Source: Lyophyllum atratum (lineage: Eukaryota > Basidiomycota > Agaricomycetes > Agaricales > Lyophyllaceae). From it: a stretch of DNA of 64,000 nucleotides. The translations under genes were made by a program, and so were the position numbers. The first letter of the stretch is position 1. Each line of letters starts with the position of its first letter. Below, in pieces: positions 10,761-21,512 of this stretch. The stretch is from assembly GCA_014905825.1 (NCBI GenBank), contig JACGCN010000031.1, positions 588,214-652,213 on the forward strand, in the 5' to 3' direction. The notes under the pieces are model-generated. The model was not told the origin of the DNA and made no database searches. It was given only the letters and a program-made list of their open reading frames with translations.

Positions 10761-11022
10761 TAGTTCTACAATGTAATTAATATTGTCGTACCCGGGGGTA
10801 AGGTCGACCCGGCCTTGACCCAGGGACCCGCGCGTACCCATGTAGTATACCCGACCCATACCCGACCCAATGCCGTGGGTGGGGTATTTTGAGGGTTGGG
10901 GTCCTGTTATGATCCGTGAATAACTTTGCTGTATTCCGAGGAATACACGAGTCGTAGGTTAAGCTGAGGATTCCAAGTAGTACTTGAGTTTTACTTGTAA
11001 TCCGTCACCTAATACTGTAATG
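10761..11022. other. GC-rich tail of the hAT remnant and spacer
   Basis: 10785-10910 holds repeated ACCCGACCC and GTACCC-type motifs such as flank hAT transposase genes in fungi, probably the subterminal region of the element. No intact terminal repeat pair was found. The remainder is AT-rich and without a gene. Confidence 0.4.
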
Positions 11023-11135
11023 TGTTTGCAAACAAACACTGTACTACAGAAAAGGAATGTTTGCAAACATGACTGTCAACTAGAGGGATATGTTTGCAAA
11101 CATTTCCTCTCGTTATAGGGCCATGTTTGCAAACA
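11023..11135. repeat. array of four 12-bp palindromes TGTTTGCAAACA
   Basis: The perfect palindrome TGTTTGCAAACA occurs at 11023-11034, 11058-11069, 11091-11102 and 11124-11135, spaced 35, 33 and 33 bp start to start. Spacers contain CCTCTCGTTATAGGG and CCTGTCATTACC-like text, which reappears in opposite orientation in the second array at 37841-37934. Confidence 0.9.
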
Positions 11136-11287
11136 TTTCCTGTCATTACCGTTTCAATTCTACATTCAAACCCGACACCATTACCAAATATGGATGAGCT
11201 GTCGAGCTCATCGTGCAATGCTCAAGCTCATCGTGCAATGCATCGAGCAGCACCCCGCACCTCATTTCTTCTTTTGGCTACTTCTAA

Positions 11288-11647
11288 GAGCCTGTTCAGT
11301 AACCGGATCGTTTGAGATCGTTTGGAATCTTTTGATCAGATGTGACATTATGTAAGATTACTCTCTCATGCCACCGCTGAGCGAACACCAACACTGGCTC
11401 ACTCGTGCAGCCGTCTTCGTGGCGAATACAGTCATTGTTGCAAATCAATATCATCTGCCTAGGTCCAGATAGCATTCTTCTTGCCCGATATGGGCAGCTT
11501 GAGAGATAGGAAGAGCAAGGAACCCCGTTGCAGTGTTCGGCGCCTGCGATGTCATCGAGCCTTTTTGGGCACAGTCACACATCGTCACGTCCATCAAAAG
11601 TAAAAGATTCCAAACGATCTCAAACGATCCGGTTACTGAACAGGCTC
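11288..11647. mobile_element. 360-bp MITE, perfect 46-bp TIRs, TAA target duplication
   Basis: The terminal inverted repeats (11288-11333 and 11602-11647) start GAGCCTGTTCAGTAACCGG and are identical over 46 bp. Both sides are flanked by TAA (11285-11287 and 11648-11650). No ORF of note lies inside. A 3-bp TAA duplication fits the PIF/Harbinger superfamily. The TIR itself contains a short internal repeat, GATCGTTTG twice. Confidence 0.9.
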
Positions 11648-11795
11648 TAAGCGATTTCCCACCCGATGATTCCCGACGATCCCATCCCCTTGCCGCCCAT
11701 TATTGCTTACTGTGCCTCGCGCTCAGAATATCCAGTATTAGACCATGCATGAATTAGACCGTGTATATATATAGAATTGTAGCAGTAGGTACCAA

Positions 11796-14753
11796 TTATA
11801 GCCCATCCTCATCGTCGTTATGCTCAGCATCAATGACTTCCGAGGGAATGACAACGCCGCTTCCAACAAGTACATAGTCCTCTACATGTCTCCAGAGAAC
11901 GTGGAAGTATCGCTCCATCTCCCAAAGCATTGCGGCCTGCTCGTTTGCATATGCCCACCGCCCGTCATGTGTTACATCATCGTCGTAACGACTGACCTGA
12001 AACACAGCAGAGGGCACGGGTATGCCACTGAGTGGCCTTACTGGAAAGGAAGTGACGTACCCGCCGCATCTCTTCCCTCAAAAGGAGTACTTCCTCCCTC
12101 CAGCGATCAGCCTGCGCCTTGCTTTTGCACCACTCAATCCGGAGGTCTGAGGTACTAGATGTATAAGAACATGAATGTCAGGAAGATAAAGCAGCTCACC
12201 GTCTCGCAGACACTCATCCTGCCGTTGTTCCAACTCGCCAATCTTCATCCATATCCAGGATATTGTTGTACGGCCCTTCGAAGGATGGGCATCAGTCGGA
12301 CGCATATATGCACTGGCCTGAGCCTCATCTAAAGCTCTGATATCACCGTCCAGGAGTACAGGGAACAGGGTCTCCCAGCCCAGCTTCAGCGCGAATGCCA
12401 ACGACCCCAGAGCCTTGCGAGCAGCACAATACTTTGCGGCTGCACTCTTGATCTTCGTGTCCATCCTGGTTATAATCTCTCGAGAACGGGTGTTCTGGCG
12501 TTGTCCCACTGGAAACGATCTTTGTCGTGGTATAGGTAAGCGCGTAGTCGAAGGCCATCGCGAAGTTCAGCGAGAGCATCACTGGCCTGTACATTATGAA
12601 GGTCCTACTCCATTGACCGTAGGCGTAGGTCACAGGGAGGGCCAGAAGAGGAGTGTAGGTCCGAGGGAAGGTAAAGAGGGATGTCCTGGACAGGGTCTTC
12701 ATTCTCACCCTGCACCTCGATGTCATGCGCACGTACAGCGGCTAGTCCCGGTTGATGTGTGACTATCCCCGCTCAACACCTTCGCCATCAGTTCGGCCAG
12801 TCCACGTTATAGTTGAAGGAGTACGTGGTCTGGCATGGGCGTATGTGGGCAGGAAGATGGAATTTGGGAATGAGGAAGCAAACGAGGACCTTGCCGTCGT
12901 GATCGATATGGAGTTTATGTGGATATTGCGCCATCCGTTCCCAGACATGGACACTCCATTGACAGACAATGTCATAAGAGACGACAATGGAGAGCAATTC
13001 GTGGTTGGATAGTGAAAGTAGGAATAGGTAGTCTACATTGATGTACCTGAGAATCGGGGGTTAGGACGATGCGACAGGTTACAGTCTATAAACTGACCGT
13101 TCGCCTTTCAATAGATCACCAACGGAGAGGGGCCGCTTGCAGTCATGTCTTGCACAGTCAATTGCTACCACACCCGTTGCTGCCAACCCTTTGGTCGCAC
13201 GTTCAGCATTGACAGCATTATGGCTTGAGCAGGTGCTTTTCTATTCGCATAATGAGTCAGTACATGAAGTATGAGCGACATAAGAACATACGGGCTGGAC
13301 AATAACTTTATCAAATACTTTGAGGAACTTCTTGAAACACTGTTCTGGGGCAAAGTACGACCATCCCTGGCTTAAACTGGGATCCATGGCCTCTGACGAG
13401 ACATTCTTCCTCTTTAGACAGAAGTTCGCATCAAGAGCGAGAAACAAACAATACAGAAACCTTCAACATACATGTCAATTCGATGAAGTCACCAAAGAAT
13501 GATGAACAGCTCACCTGATTTCTGGGGCCATGGTCTCCCAACCCGGAGGAAGATTAAGCCCAGGTTGAGGACAGGCGGGGCAAAGAACAGTGCATTCTCC
13601 CTGTTTTGTTGAGGTGATAAGCAGGGTCATGTCCCCTCCCAGCTTGCTTCGTCATCTTCAAGTGTCGATATTCCCGAACCATGACCATGAACACAGGATA
13701 TCGAGACTGAATCACCGCATCAGGACATTGAATATAAGTGGAGTAGTGGTATAATCAGTACCTTTTGGCATACACATGCCTGTGTTGTCAGTGAGACGCT
13801 TGACACCGTTGTAGAACTCGAGTGCTGAAGGCTTGGATTCGAAGCTGATCATCTGAAATAGCTTGAGGACGGATAGTGTTGCGGCAGTCCTCGGTCGGTC
13901 CACAGATGCAGGAAACCATCGTTGGCGGAGAAGCTGGATGAAGGGGGGCTGCTTCTGTGTACAGTCACATGAAGTCATCAGAGACGCAGCCGGGCACAAA
14001 ATTGCTGCAGGTTTCACCAGGCGGGTGGCCTAGTTGTACCCGTAGGCCAAGCGATTTGAGGGATGTTTTCTTGAAATATGTTCCCGTCCATTCCTAGAAA
14101 TTGATAACATGAGCACCTTTCAGGAAACGAAGAAAAATAAACTCACCTCGAGATGATGGAGAAAATTATGCTGATGCCTTAAAAGTATACAGGACTTGCA
14201 TAGGAGCTCAACGATATCACAATCGCAACAATGATACACCACCAGCTCGGAGTGTAATGGGCACGTGGTGTCATTGGGGTTGCCTCGCCCCTCAAGGCGT
14301 TGAAATTCCGCAAGGAATATGTCTCGTTCCAGAAGCCATCTCTTGAGTGGGTTATACTAGTTCCAACCATATATGTTAGCCACCTGAATCGACAACAAAG
14401 TGAAAGGTTCTCACATTCATCTTGGGACACTTTTCAGTTGTCTCACCGACCTGGTCGAGATACTTGGGGTCAACATCCAGAGGCAAGTCATCGGACACGT
14501 ATTCGTAGTTCCACATGTCAGGGTTGTTGACAGACTCCGAGGCAGACGGCGAGAGGGGATGGTCCCTGGGGATGTCAAAGCAGGTGGCTGATACGCTGAA
14601 GGACATGCTGTCAGCACGGAGATCGTAGTGTACTGAGGGAACCGAGATGGTAGGTGTAGTTGAGGGACCAATGCCATCGGAGGGATCATTGTCGAGGGGA
14701 ATGACGACCATATCCGTCTTCTGCTTCTTCCTCCCCCGGCGTTGGCTAGACAT
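11796..14753 (-). pseudogene. CxC2-KDZ transposase, degenerate
   Basis: A minus-strand gene of the fungal Kyakuja-Dileera-Zisupton class. It starts at 14753 with a basic N-terminus (MSSQRRGRKKQK), then a CxC2 cysteine cluster (14.2-14.4 kb: CPLHSELVVYHCCDCDIVEL, then CKSC), WTGTYFKKTSL and LGLRVQLGHPPGETC (about 14.05 kb), QLLRQRWFPASVDRPRTAA (13.9 kb), a CPACPQPGLNLPPGWE knuckle (13.6 kb), the first catalytic region FLALDANFCLKRKN (13.43 kb), YDIVCQWSVHVWERM (12.97 kb), FHLPAHIRPCQTTYSFNYN and the Glu region GRTDGEGVERG (12.8 kb), and a helical C-terminus to 11796. Frame changes occur near 13600, between GRTDGEG and the preceding NYN (about 12800), and text is missing near 13990. It is probably inactive. 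Confidence 0.85.
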
Positions 14754-14920
14754 TGCTGGACTGAAGTTTGAAAGATGGATGGAGAAGGAAGAACGTCTCT
14801 GATGGATGGGGGTGGGAAGGAGATCTGCCGTTGACTAGACATCGCTAGACTGAAGTTCAAAGGATGGAAGGAGAAGGAGGACACCTCTGAGGACGAGGGT
14901 GGGAGGGAGAGCTCCTCAGA
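14741..14920. repeat. two-copy ~90-bp tandem duplication at the KDZ start
   Basis: GTTGGCTAGACATTGCTGG at about 14741 and GTTGACTAGACATCGCTAG at about 14831 begin two diverged copies that share the sequence around the KDZ start codon (minus-strand ATGTC) and the following upstream region. The duplication may have multiplied the 5' region of the transposase gene. Confidence 0.7.
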
Positions 14921-14977
14921 TGGAACAGACACTGAAAATCTGAGCATCGAGGAACGTGCGGATGAGTGGGGGAACAC

Positions 14978-15140
14978 GCACCATGAATAGACATAGCTGA
15001 CGCACCTGTACCTTCTGACACATGGGCTCCTGCAAATTTTATTGAGGAACATGTGGATCAGCGAGTCAACGCGCACCATGAATAGACATAGCTGACGCTC
15101 CTGTACCTTCAAGCGCATGGGCTCCTGCAAATTTGTTCGT
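14978..15140. repeat. two-copy ~98-bp direct repeat upstream of KDZ
   Basis: CGCACCATGAATAGACATAG occurs twice, near 14978 and 15076. Each copy ends in GGGCTCCTGCAAATTT. The copies are close to identical. They lie upstream of the KDZ coding start on the minus strand, where a promoter would be expected. Confidence 0.8.
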
Positions 15141-15478
15141 GTGCCACCGCTTATACCTCACCCGAACTCATATGATTGGTCATGTTAAGGTACATCGCCT
15201 GGTGTGCATGTGTCACATGCATGCAGAGGTGGTGCTGAAATATATTCCATGGAAGCAATTGGTCAACCCCTGAGCCGACTCATACCTTGCGTGGTGCACA
15301 CAGAATTTATGATTGGCAATAGCCGTCGAGGCACAATGTAACCTGGAAATGTGCACATCATCCGACTCGGATCATGGCTTCCAATGTGAAATTCGAGATA
15401 GGAGCTACCCCAGCTTGTGATGAGAAGCTGAGGGTAAATTATTTGCATTAGCGTATCGAGAATTACACATGTATCGTA

Positions 15479-18175
15479 TTACAAACTAGTGGCCACAAAT
15501 TCCCGACAGGCTCGACGGCGCTCGCGCTCCGACTTGGGAATGCCAGTCCCCATGAACACCTGATGGCGATCCTTCACAAGCCCGGTAATTGTGGAGAACA
15601 GATGTAAAGATCTTGCCTTCCGCTGGGCACGGTCACCATTGAGCTTTTCGATGATGGCCTTACCAGTCTTGGGGTGGTCTCGGAGAATAGATTGGGCTGT
15701 GCAAAAGCCGTAGCGAACATAGCGTACAAGACCGCCGGCACAGAACTGGGTGATAGAGTAACGCTGTTCGCCAGGCTGAATGGCTGTGTTACCATGGCGA
15801 AGCAGACCGGAGAGGAGAAGGATTGTGGAGCCAGGAGGGAATTCTATCGCGATCTTGAGATCGAAAAGGACAAGATGACCACCCTGTTTCGGGTTGAACT
15901 TGCCGAGCGCCGTAACAGGGCACAAACCGTGGGGTGAGTTGTGGAAATCGAGGTGGTCAAGAGTGATGGTGGAGGGGCTGAGGTTGAAGCTGATGCCGGG
16001 GTAAATTGACTCGGGGAAGTTAAGGCTCAATTTATCATCATTTAGTGTGAGACGAGTAAGGTGGTAGGAAAGATCTTCATAGACTTTTGGTGCGTATTTG
16101 GCCAATGAGTCTGTGTCGATGAATCAACCTAAGTCAAAGGCATAGTCGAGTGAAGACTCACCTGCCAGCGATTTGCGCTATATTGGTGTTGCTGGGAAGG
16201 TCTTTGATAAGGTGTTCCTCTGCTACTGTCGTGTGCTGGAGATTTCCGGGTTTCTGTAAATAATTTTTTGAGCAACTTGGTAGGGGTATACGGATACAAA
16301 AGCGCACCTTGTGTCCACCACCCTGCAAAATCCCACAGGCCAGAGAACTGTAATCACTGCGGCGGTTACGGTCCTCCAGAGGAGAGAGCACTCCACTCCG
16401 AAGACCCCTAATGCGAACATCCACCAGCTTCTGTGCAACAGCATCGACGAGGTCTGACCACTTTGATGGAGTAGAAGGAGGAGATGGAGATGTTCCTGGT
16501 GTGGGATAAGGCACGACAATTGACGGCTGTCCCGCAAGAAATACGATTACACAACCCTTTTGGTCCATGATGACCTTGGGTGTCCTTATTTCAAGTCAGC
16601 AAACGCTTTGAAGAAAAAAGTTGGGGTAAAACGTACTATCCGTCCCAGACTATGACCTGATACCCTTTCTGTCTGAGGAGCTCAATTGTCGGAATCTTGG
16701 AATTCCTTGTGAGGTACGGACACCCGATCCAGCCATCATACAAAGTTGGGAGGTCTACGTAGTGTTTAAAAGTCCAGTCACCGTGACTGAAAATGACTGG
16801 ACTGTAACTGATCTGTGACTGGTAATGACCGGACTTCCAGTCCTGTCATCCTGGAATGACTGGTGCACCAGTCCAGTTATTTTCATAATCTGGAATTCTG
16901 CGTAACTGGAAATAACCAGTCGCGACCGGTTTGTGACCGGTCATTTCTATACATACTATATATCTGATTATAGCCCCGTTATAGGGCTTCAAAATGACCC
17001 TTGGGTCAAATAAATCGGATGAGAACTGAATGCGCTATGGCCAAAACAATTTCGGAACACCAAGTTTGAGTGCAGACTGTACTAAGCATCTTAATCAGCT
17101 CATATCGCAGTCGGATCTTATCGGATTCTCACGACCCAGGGTTCATCCGAAAGGTGGAAGCATACTCTACATTATGTATGACATATATAACCGGTTATCG
17201 CCGGTTATGACCGGCCTAGGACCGGTTTTCGTAAAACCGGTCAAAACCGGTCATAGAACTGATTGTGACTGGTGGTGACTGGTCGCCATCAGTTCAGTTC
17301 GGTTTTTTGGAGTTTTAAGCATCACATGTGACCGGTTACGGTCCGGTCTTGCCTAATTTGGCGAAAAAACCGGACTTGACCTGACTTTAAATCACTAGGT
17401 CTACGATGTCCATTTCGGTTCTGATGTAACGAAGCCGCTCCTCCGCAGGTGAATACACTTCAGATATATCAATGTTGTGATTCAATTGATTGAAAGAAAC
17501 AGTGAATTTTAAGGAAAGCACCTTCGATGATTGGGCGACGGTGCTTGGCAGTATCAGGGTGATGTGAGACTATAAAAAAATATTAGTACCTGGAAGACAC
17601 CTATGAGTAAACCCAAGCACACCTTCTGCATATGAGCGACGGTATCTGGAACCTGGTCGATGACGTTGCGAGGCGTCTGGAACGTGGGTGGGAGCTGCTG
17701 CTGGTGCTGTGGATGGTGGTATGGGAAGAGGATGGGTCCGCAGTGGCTCCGGTTTGTCTGATTGATCGATCAGGGGTGTGACTACCGGACCCAGGTGATA
17801 CCGACATCAACATACCTTCCACAGTTGCTCGATAGGGCCGCAATGCAGCCATGCCATCATTGGAGGCTGACGGCAAATTCAGAGAGGGAGACATAGACAT
17901 ATAGAAACGAAAAATCAAGACTTACCGCAGGATTTTCAAGAGAACGAGAATGTGGTCTATATTTGGATGAGGAACTTCGCGAAATATAACAGTGATGATT
18001 GCATGTGTTTGAATCGGGAGTTCCACATGGGTGATAGGAGGTGGGACGGTGGGCAGCATGTGGAAATAGTGGGAAGAAGTTGGGCGATCGGTGGGAATGG
18101 GTTGGACTCCAATGAATTTGGGTGTGCCATGTATAATCCTGTTGGACGAGTTCATGGCTGAGGGCATTTTTGAAC
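15479..18175 (-). pseudogene. TET/JBP-like 2-oxoglutarate/Fe(II) dioxygenase, interrupted
   Basis: The C-terminal exon (16105-15479) has the double-stranded beta-helix dioxygenase features of fungal TET/JBP-like proteins: the HxD iron site in LDHLDFHNSPHG, GGHLVLFDLKIAIEFPPGS, the distal His in LLRHGNTAI, and RYSITQFCAGGLVRYV with the presumed 2-oxoglutarate Arg. Upstream exons give KPGNLQHTTVAEEH (about 16240) and DQKGCVIVFLAG (16565). The next exon (LPTLYDGWIGCPYLTRN, GYQVIVWDG) is split by the hAT-like element at 16760-17397. A Ser/Pro-rich N-terminus extends to about 18175. The family oxidises 5-methylcytosine. The frames of the exons meeting near 16110-16160 do not join at the obvious GT-AG pair without a one-base shift, a further sign of decay. 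Confidence 0.75.
16760..17397. mobile_element. 638-bp hAT-like non-autonomous element in an exon
   Basis: Flanked by an exact 8-bp duplication GGTCTACG (16752-16759 and 17398-17405). The ends are TAGTGTTTAAAAGTC and, inverted, TAGTGATTTAAAGTC. An 8-bp duplication with TAGTG ends fits hAT. The interior is dominated by GACTGG and ACCGGTC-type motifs in both orientations and has no transposase. Removing it and one duplication copy restores the minus-strand reading DIVDLPTLYDG of the dioxygenase gene. Confidence 0.93.
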
Positions 18176-18239
18176 TCTTTCAGTGACAAGAAAATCAATT
18201 TACTTCCCGTCTTCCTTCGACACAAGTTTCTTTCTGCAA

Positions 18240-19111
18240 TGTCAAGGGAAAAGACTTCCGGTGGACCTAAAAAGGGCAAAGACGGGCTCACAAAGTACCA
18301 ACACTATTAATTACCAGAAGTGAACTATGTTTGCATTTTATTTTAGAGCATTATTAATATTTCTACAGGCATCTAGAGCTTAGAGAGAAGAAATGTGAGC
18401 GTGATCGGATACGTCGCCAGAAATTGAAGGAAGAATCGCTTGCAACATCGGTTGATAATGAAACCCCTGAACCACTCCTTCCTGAACTTCCATGCTACTG
18501 CTGCACCTTATGTCGACAAGATGGTCCAAGAATCAATCGTTGCCATAACTGCAGAGGATACTTTACCAGAACCCGGGTCATATCGAGAGCTTGACGAGCT
18601 CAATGAATTGTGTCTGTGAGTGATACACTGGGGAAAAGGTTGGGGGGGTATTTCGAATTGAGATATGGGTCTCGACGCATCATACAACCATGCTCTCAAG
18701 CGGGATAACGTTGCACATTGGCGAGAACAAATTAGCAAGCATGTACAGACAGGAAGGCTCTTATTGGGTCGAGTTCACACTATGGACGGCTCCTTGCCTA
18801 CAGCGGGGTGGAACATCAGGGAATTATGGCGAGAGAAGTCTACTTTGTTAGATCTGCTCATTAGGGGAGTCACCACACTGGAGATCAAGACGTCTATCCT
18901 ACCTGGGCTAGGTAGAGTAGACTCACTATACCGTGAGTTGGAGGATGCTCATACCTCGGAGGAAAGCGCGGTGGAGACAGATTCCGAGTCATTGCTCAGT
19001 GATGGCAACGGTGCTGACAACGAGGATGAGACTGTGCAGAGTTCTGATGACGAACGTGACGATGAAGACGAAGACATGGATTTGGGGGGAGATAACAGCT
19101 ACGACCTGTAG
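18240..19111 (+). CDS. unrecognised, possibly KDZ-associated gene, probably broken
   Basis: A plus-strand reading starts MSREKTSGGPKKGKDGLTKY at 18240, stops, and after a possible intron (ending TTTCTACAG near 18369) continues HLELREKKCERDRIRRQKL, then a cysteine-rich CYCCTLCRQDGPRINRCHNC segment that could bind zinc, and stops near 18594. A second frame (18665-19111, 148 residues) starts MGLDASYNHALKRDNVAHW and ends in a long Asp/Glu tail. The basic KGKDGLTKY...REKK text resembles proteins I associate with KDZ-rich loci, but I cannot name a family. No usable donor joins the first two parts, so this is likely a pseudogene. It is divergent from the dioxygenase gene. Confidence 0.4.
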
Positions 19112-19149
19112 ATACAACCATATATGTATGTTATAGCCACTACAAGAGC

Positions 19150-19567
19150 TCAAACCGCGGCATTGCCAGTGAGGATACTCTTCTCGATCTTGGAGACAAC
19201 CTTGGTGACCATACCCGCTGCCAGTGCTGCTCTATATTCCTTCCAGCCCTTTTCTTCTGATGAGGTGCGATGACCAGTTCTGCCTGATATGCCGAGGATA
19301 TTAAGATTAATATGGTGGCTAGGATTGTAGTCAGTGACAGTGGACATAGATGAGGTAAGAAAGATAGACTTACTAGCCCTTGTACACACCAGGCTCACAG
19401 CCTACAGTGATGACATACCACCTTTCAAAAGGGGGGATGTCCTCATGGTTGTGTGTGAGAGGAGGTGCGGGAGTGATAGACATCACAGCAGGTGCTGGAG
19501 CCTCAGGGGGCTCCTGGGCTTGAGTGCTATCCGACAACTCCGTAAGAAACTCGGAAGGGTCAGGCAA
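19150..19567 (-). CDS. small ORF pair, RNase-H1-N/viroplasmin-like fold suspected
   Basis: Two minus-strand frames look like exons of one small protein: a Pro/Ala-rich start (from 19567) ending ERWYVITVGCEPGVYKG, and a second segment ILGISGRTGHRTS followed by KEYRAALAAGMV (19300-19200). Text of the form W-Y-V-x-T-V-G-x-x-x-G-V-Y followed by a short Gly-rich strand and an aligned helix resembles the small nucleic-acid-binding domain at the N-terminus of RNase H1. This resemblance is from memory of the pattern only. It may be part of a retroelement. Confidence 0.3.
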
Positions 19568-19867
19568 GAACTCTAACCCAAACTCCTGCTGTCATCCGCA
19601 GGTGGAGCGCGTTCTGCAAGGGGAGCACGTGGGGCAGGGGCTTGAGCCACAACCGGCTCGGCTGCAGGCAGCACCACGGAGGGAACACAGCGAGTAGCAG
19701 GGAAGCAATGAGGCCTTCCGTTGCCTGAGTGATGTGATCAGAGATCATATATCATATTTGATGTATCAAAAACGTACCACGCATGACCCAGAGACCACAC
19801 TCAGCACAATAGGCACAAAGAGCCGGAGGGAGGTCCGTAGGCTCGATTGATTTGTACCCCATAGGAG

Positions 19868-20092
19868 TACTTTACACTCCCCCTGGTTTCCACTAGACTG
19901 CACGTGTGCTCTACATAGGGTCTATATAAATTCTATGTAATTCTACGTAAACTCTACATAGATACCCCGTGACACCTTACATGGACTTCATGTAGACCTA
20001 TGTAGACCCTATGTAGAGTCTATGTAGAGCCTATGTAGAGTGTATTAGCATAAGTTGGAGAGCTGCAAGTACCAAGTTGGATAGAGTTTATG
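19868..20092. repeat. TAGAGTCTAC-type minisatellite, left part
   Basis: Starts CACTCCCCCTGGTTTCCAC and continues with short imperfect repeats built on CTATGTAGA, TAGAGTCTA and CTACGTA, many self-complementary. It leads into GAGAGCTGCAAGTACCAAG, the same unit repeated at 28023-28740, and is cut by the LTR element inserted at 20093. A second copy of the left-end sequence starts near 29868. Confidence 0.85.
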
Positions 20093-20511
20093 TGTGATGC
20101 CTGGCGGTGACATCGGGCGTCCACGGACTTCTCGTTGGTCGAAGCTGGGTCCGAGAGGCAGAGCTGCGGGGTGGGTCACCTGTTGAGGTTCCCAGTCCAC
20201 GCGTGCTCCGGGCGCGATGGCGGTCGCGCCTAGCTGCAACCCTGCTAAGGGGCAATGTCGTCCTTTGCAGGACTCTTGTGACCCTAGAGGAGGGGTGCTG
20301 TCACCCTACACAGGGGCGGCGGTGTACGCGATGTACCGTAGGTGAGCACGGGCTCGGAGATCCTTAGGGAGGGTCGACGAGGGGGTAAAAGTGTGCTTGT
20401 TGTATTCTAAGGAAGTTCTCGGAATACAATATGTGCTGACTAATTGTATGCTACTGTTGTCCATGGCCTTTGGGCATGTCTAGTGGCCCAGTCCAATACA
20501 CCACCGTCACA
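20093..20511 (-). repeat. 3' LTR (419 bp) of the LARD-like element
   Basis: Starts TGTGATGCCTGGCGGTGAC and ends CACCACCGTCACA on the plus strand; no difference seen by eye from 27604-28022. The 5-bp TTATG duplication precedes it. Because polarity is minus, this is the downstream LTR. Confidence 0.95.
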
Positions 20512-20523
20512 GTGCCCCCCCAT
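20512..20523 (-). promoter_or_regulatory. polypurine tract of the LARD-like element
   Basis: On the minus strand ATGGGGGGGCAC lies directly before the LTR start TGTGACGGTG, the position of the plus-strand primer in LTR retroelements. It sets the element's polarity together with the primer binding site at the other end. Confidence 0.7.
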
Positions 20524-21512
20524 GTCCAGAGGGCATGCAGCGGAAAGAAAACTAGGCATACAATGGCCCCCCAAATTCTAAGGTTAAAAGTCAAGATGAA
20601 GGGAAAGAAAATAACGTGCCCAGAACAATGGGCCCCCCAGTTTCGAAAAAAGAAGAAAAAATTTCCACCCAAAATTTCCATTCCACATCTGAGAAGCGCT
20701 CGAAGCGCTAGTTGAAAGAAGCCTCTCAACCCCAATATACTGCCACTCCATCTGCCACTGCAATGAGGATAGCAGGAGGGTGGTTACATGTCCATCGTAC
20801 CCTCCACCATCCCTCTGTATCCTTCAGAGGCTCCAGTGGGGCCGCTGTGCCATGCCAGGCTGGGAAGGCGCTAAGTTGTTGGAGGCTTCGCCAGTTGTCG
20901 CCTTACGGCTAGGCTATATGCACCTGTCATTGCACTGAGGATAGCAGGAGCGTAGTTGGAGGTCCTCCATATCCTATCTCTTCTCTCTCTGCATCCTTTA
21001 GCAGCTCCAGTGGGGCCACTGCGCCATGCCAGGCTGGGAAGGCGATAAGTCGTCGGAGGCCTTTGCCAGTCCTAGCCTTACTGCCATATGCGCCTGCCAT
21101 CACACTGAGGATAGCAGAAGGGTAGTCAGAGGTCCTCCATATCCTAACCCTTCTCTCTCTGCATCCTTTAGCGGCTCCAGTGGGGCCGCTGTGCCACGTC
21201 AGGCTGAGGAGACGGTATATAGTCCTCGGTACCTATACCTCCCCCCCACAGCCCCCCACTTCTCCCGTGTGCATACTGAAGTGGTTCAGATGTACACGAG
21301 ATAAGTACCCAAACGTGTGGAGGTAAACCTGAGGGCTGAAGGTTGAAGGAAGATGATTGGGATATGGCATAATCATGGCACATGACAAAAGGTGCGGTCG
21401 GGTAGAGAAAGCAATCCTGGGACTAGGGCGGGGGGCGGGCGGGTATGAAAACAATCACCAGGATTTGGCTCTCCAGTTTCCACTTCCAGAGGAGGAGAGA
21501 ACATAGGAGTCC

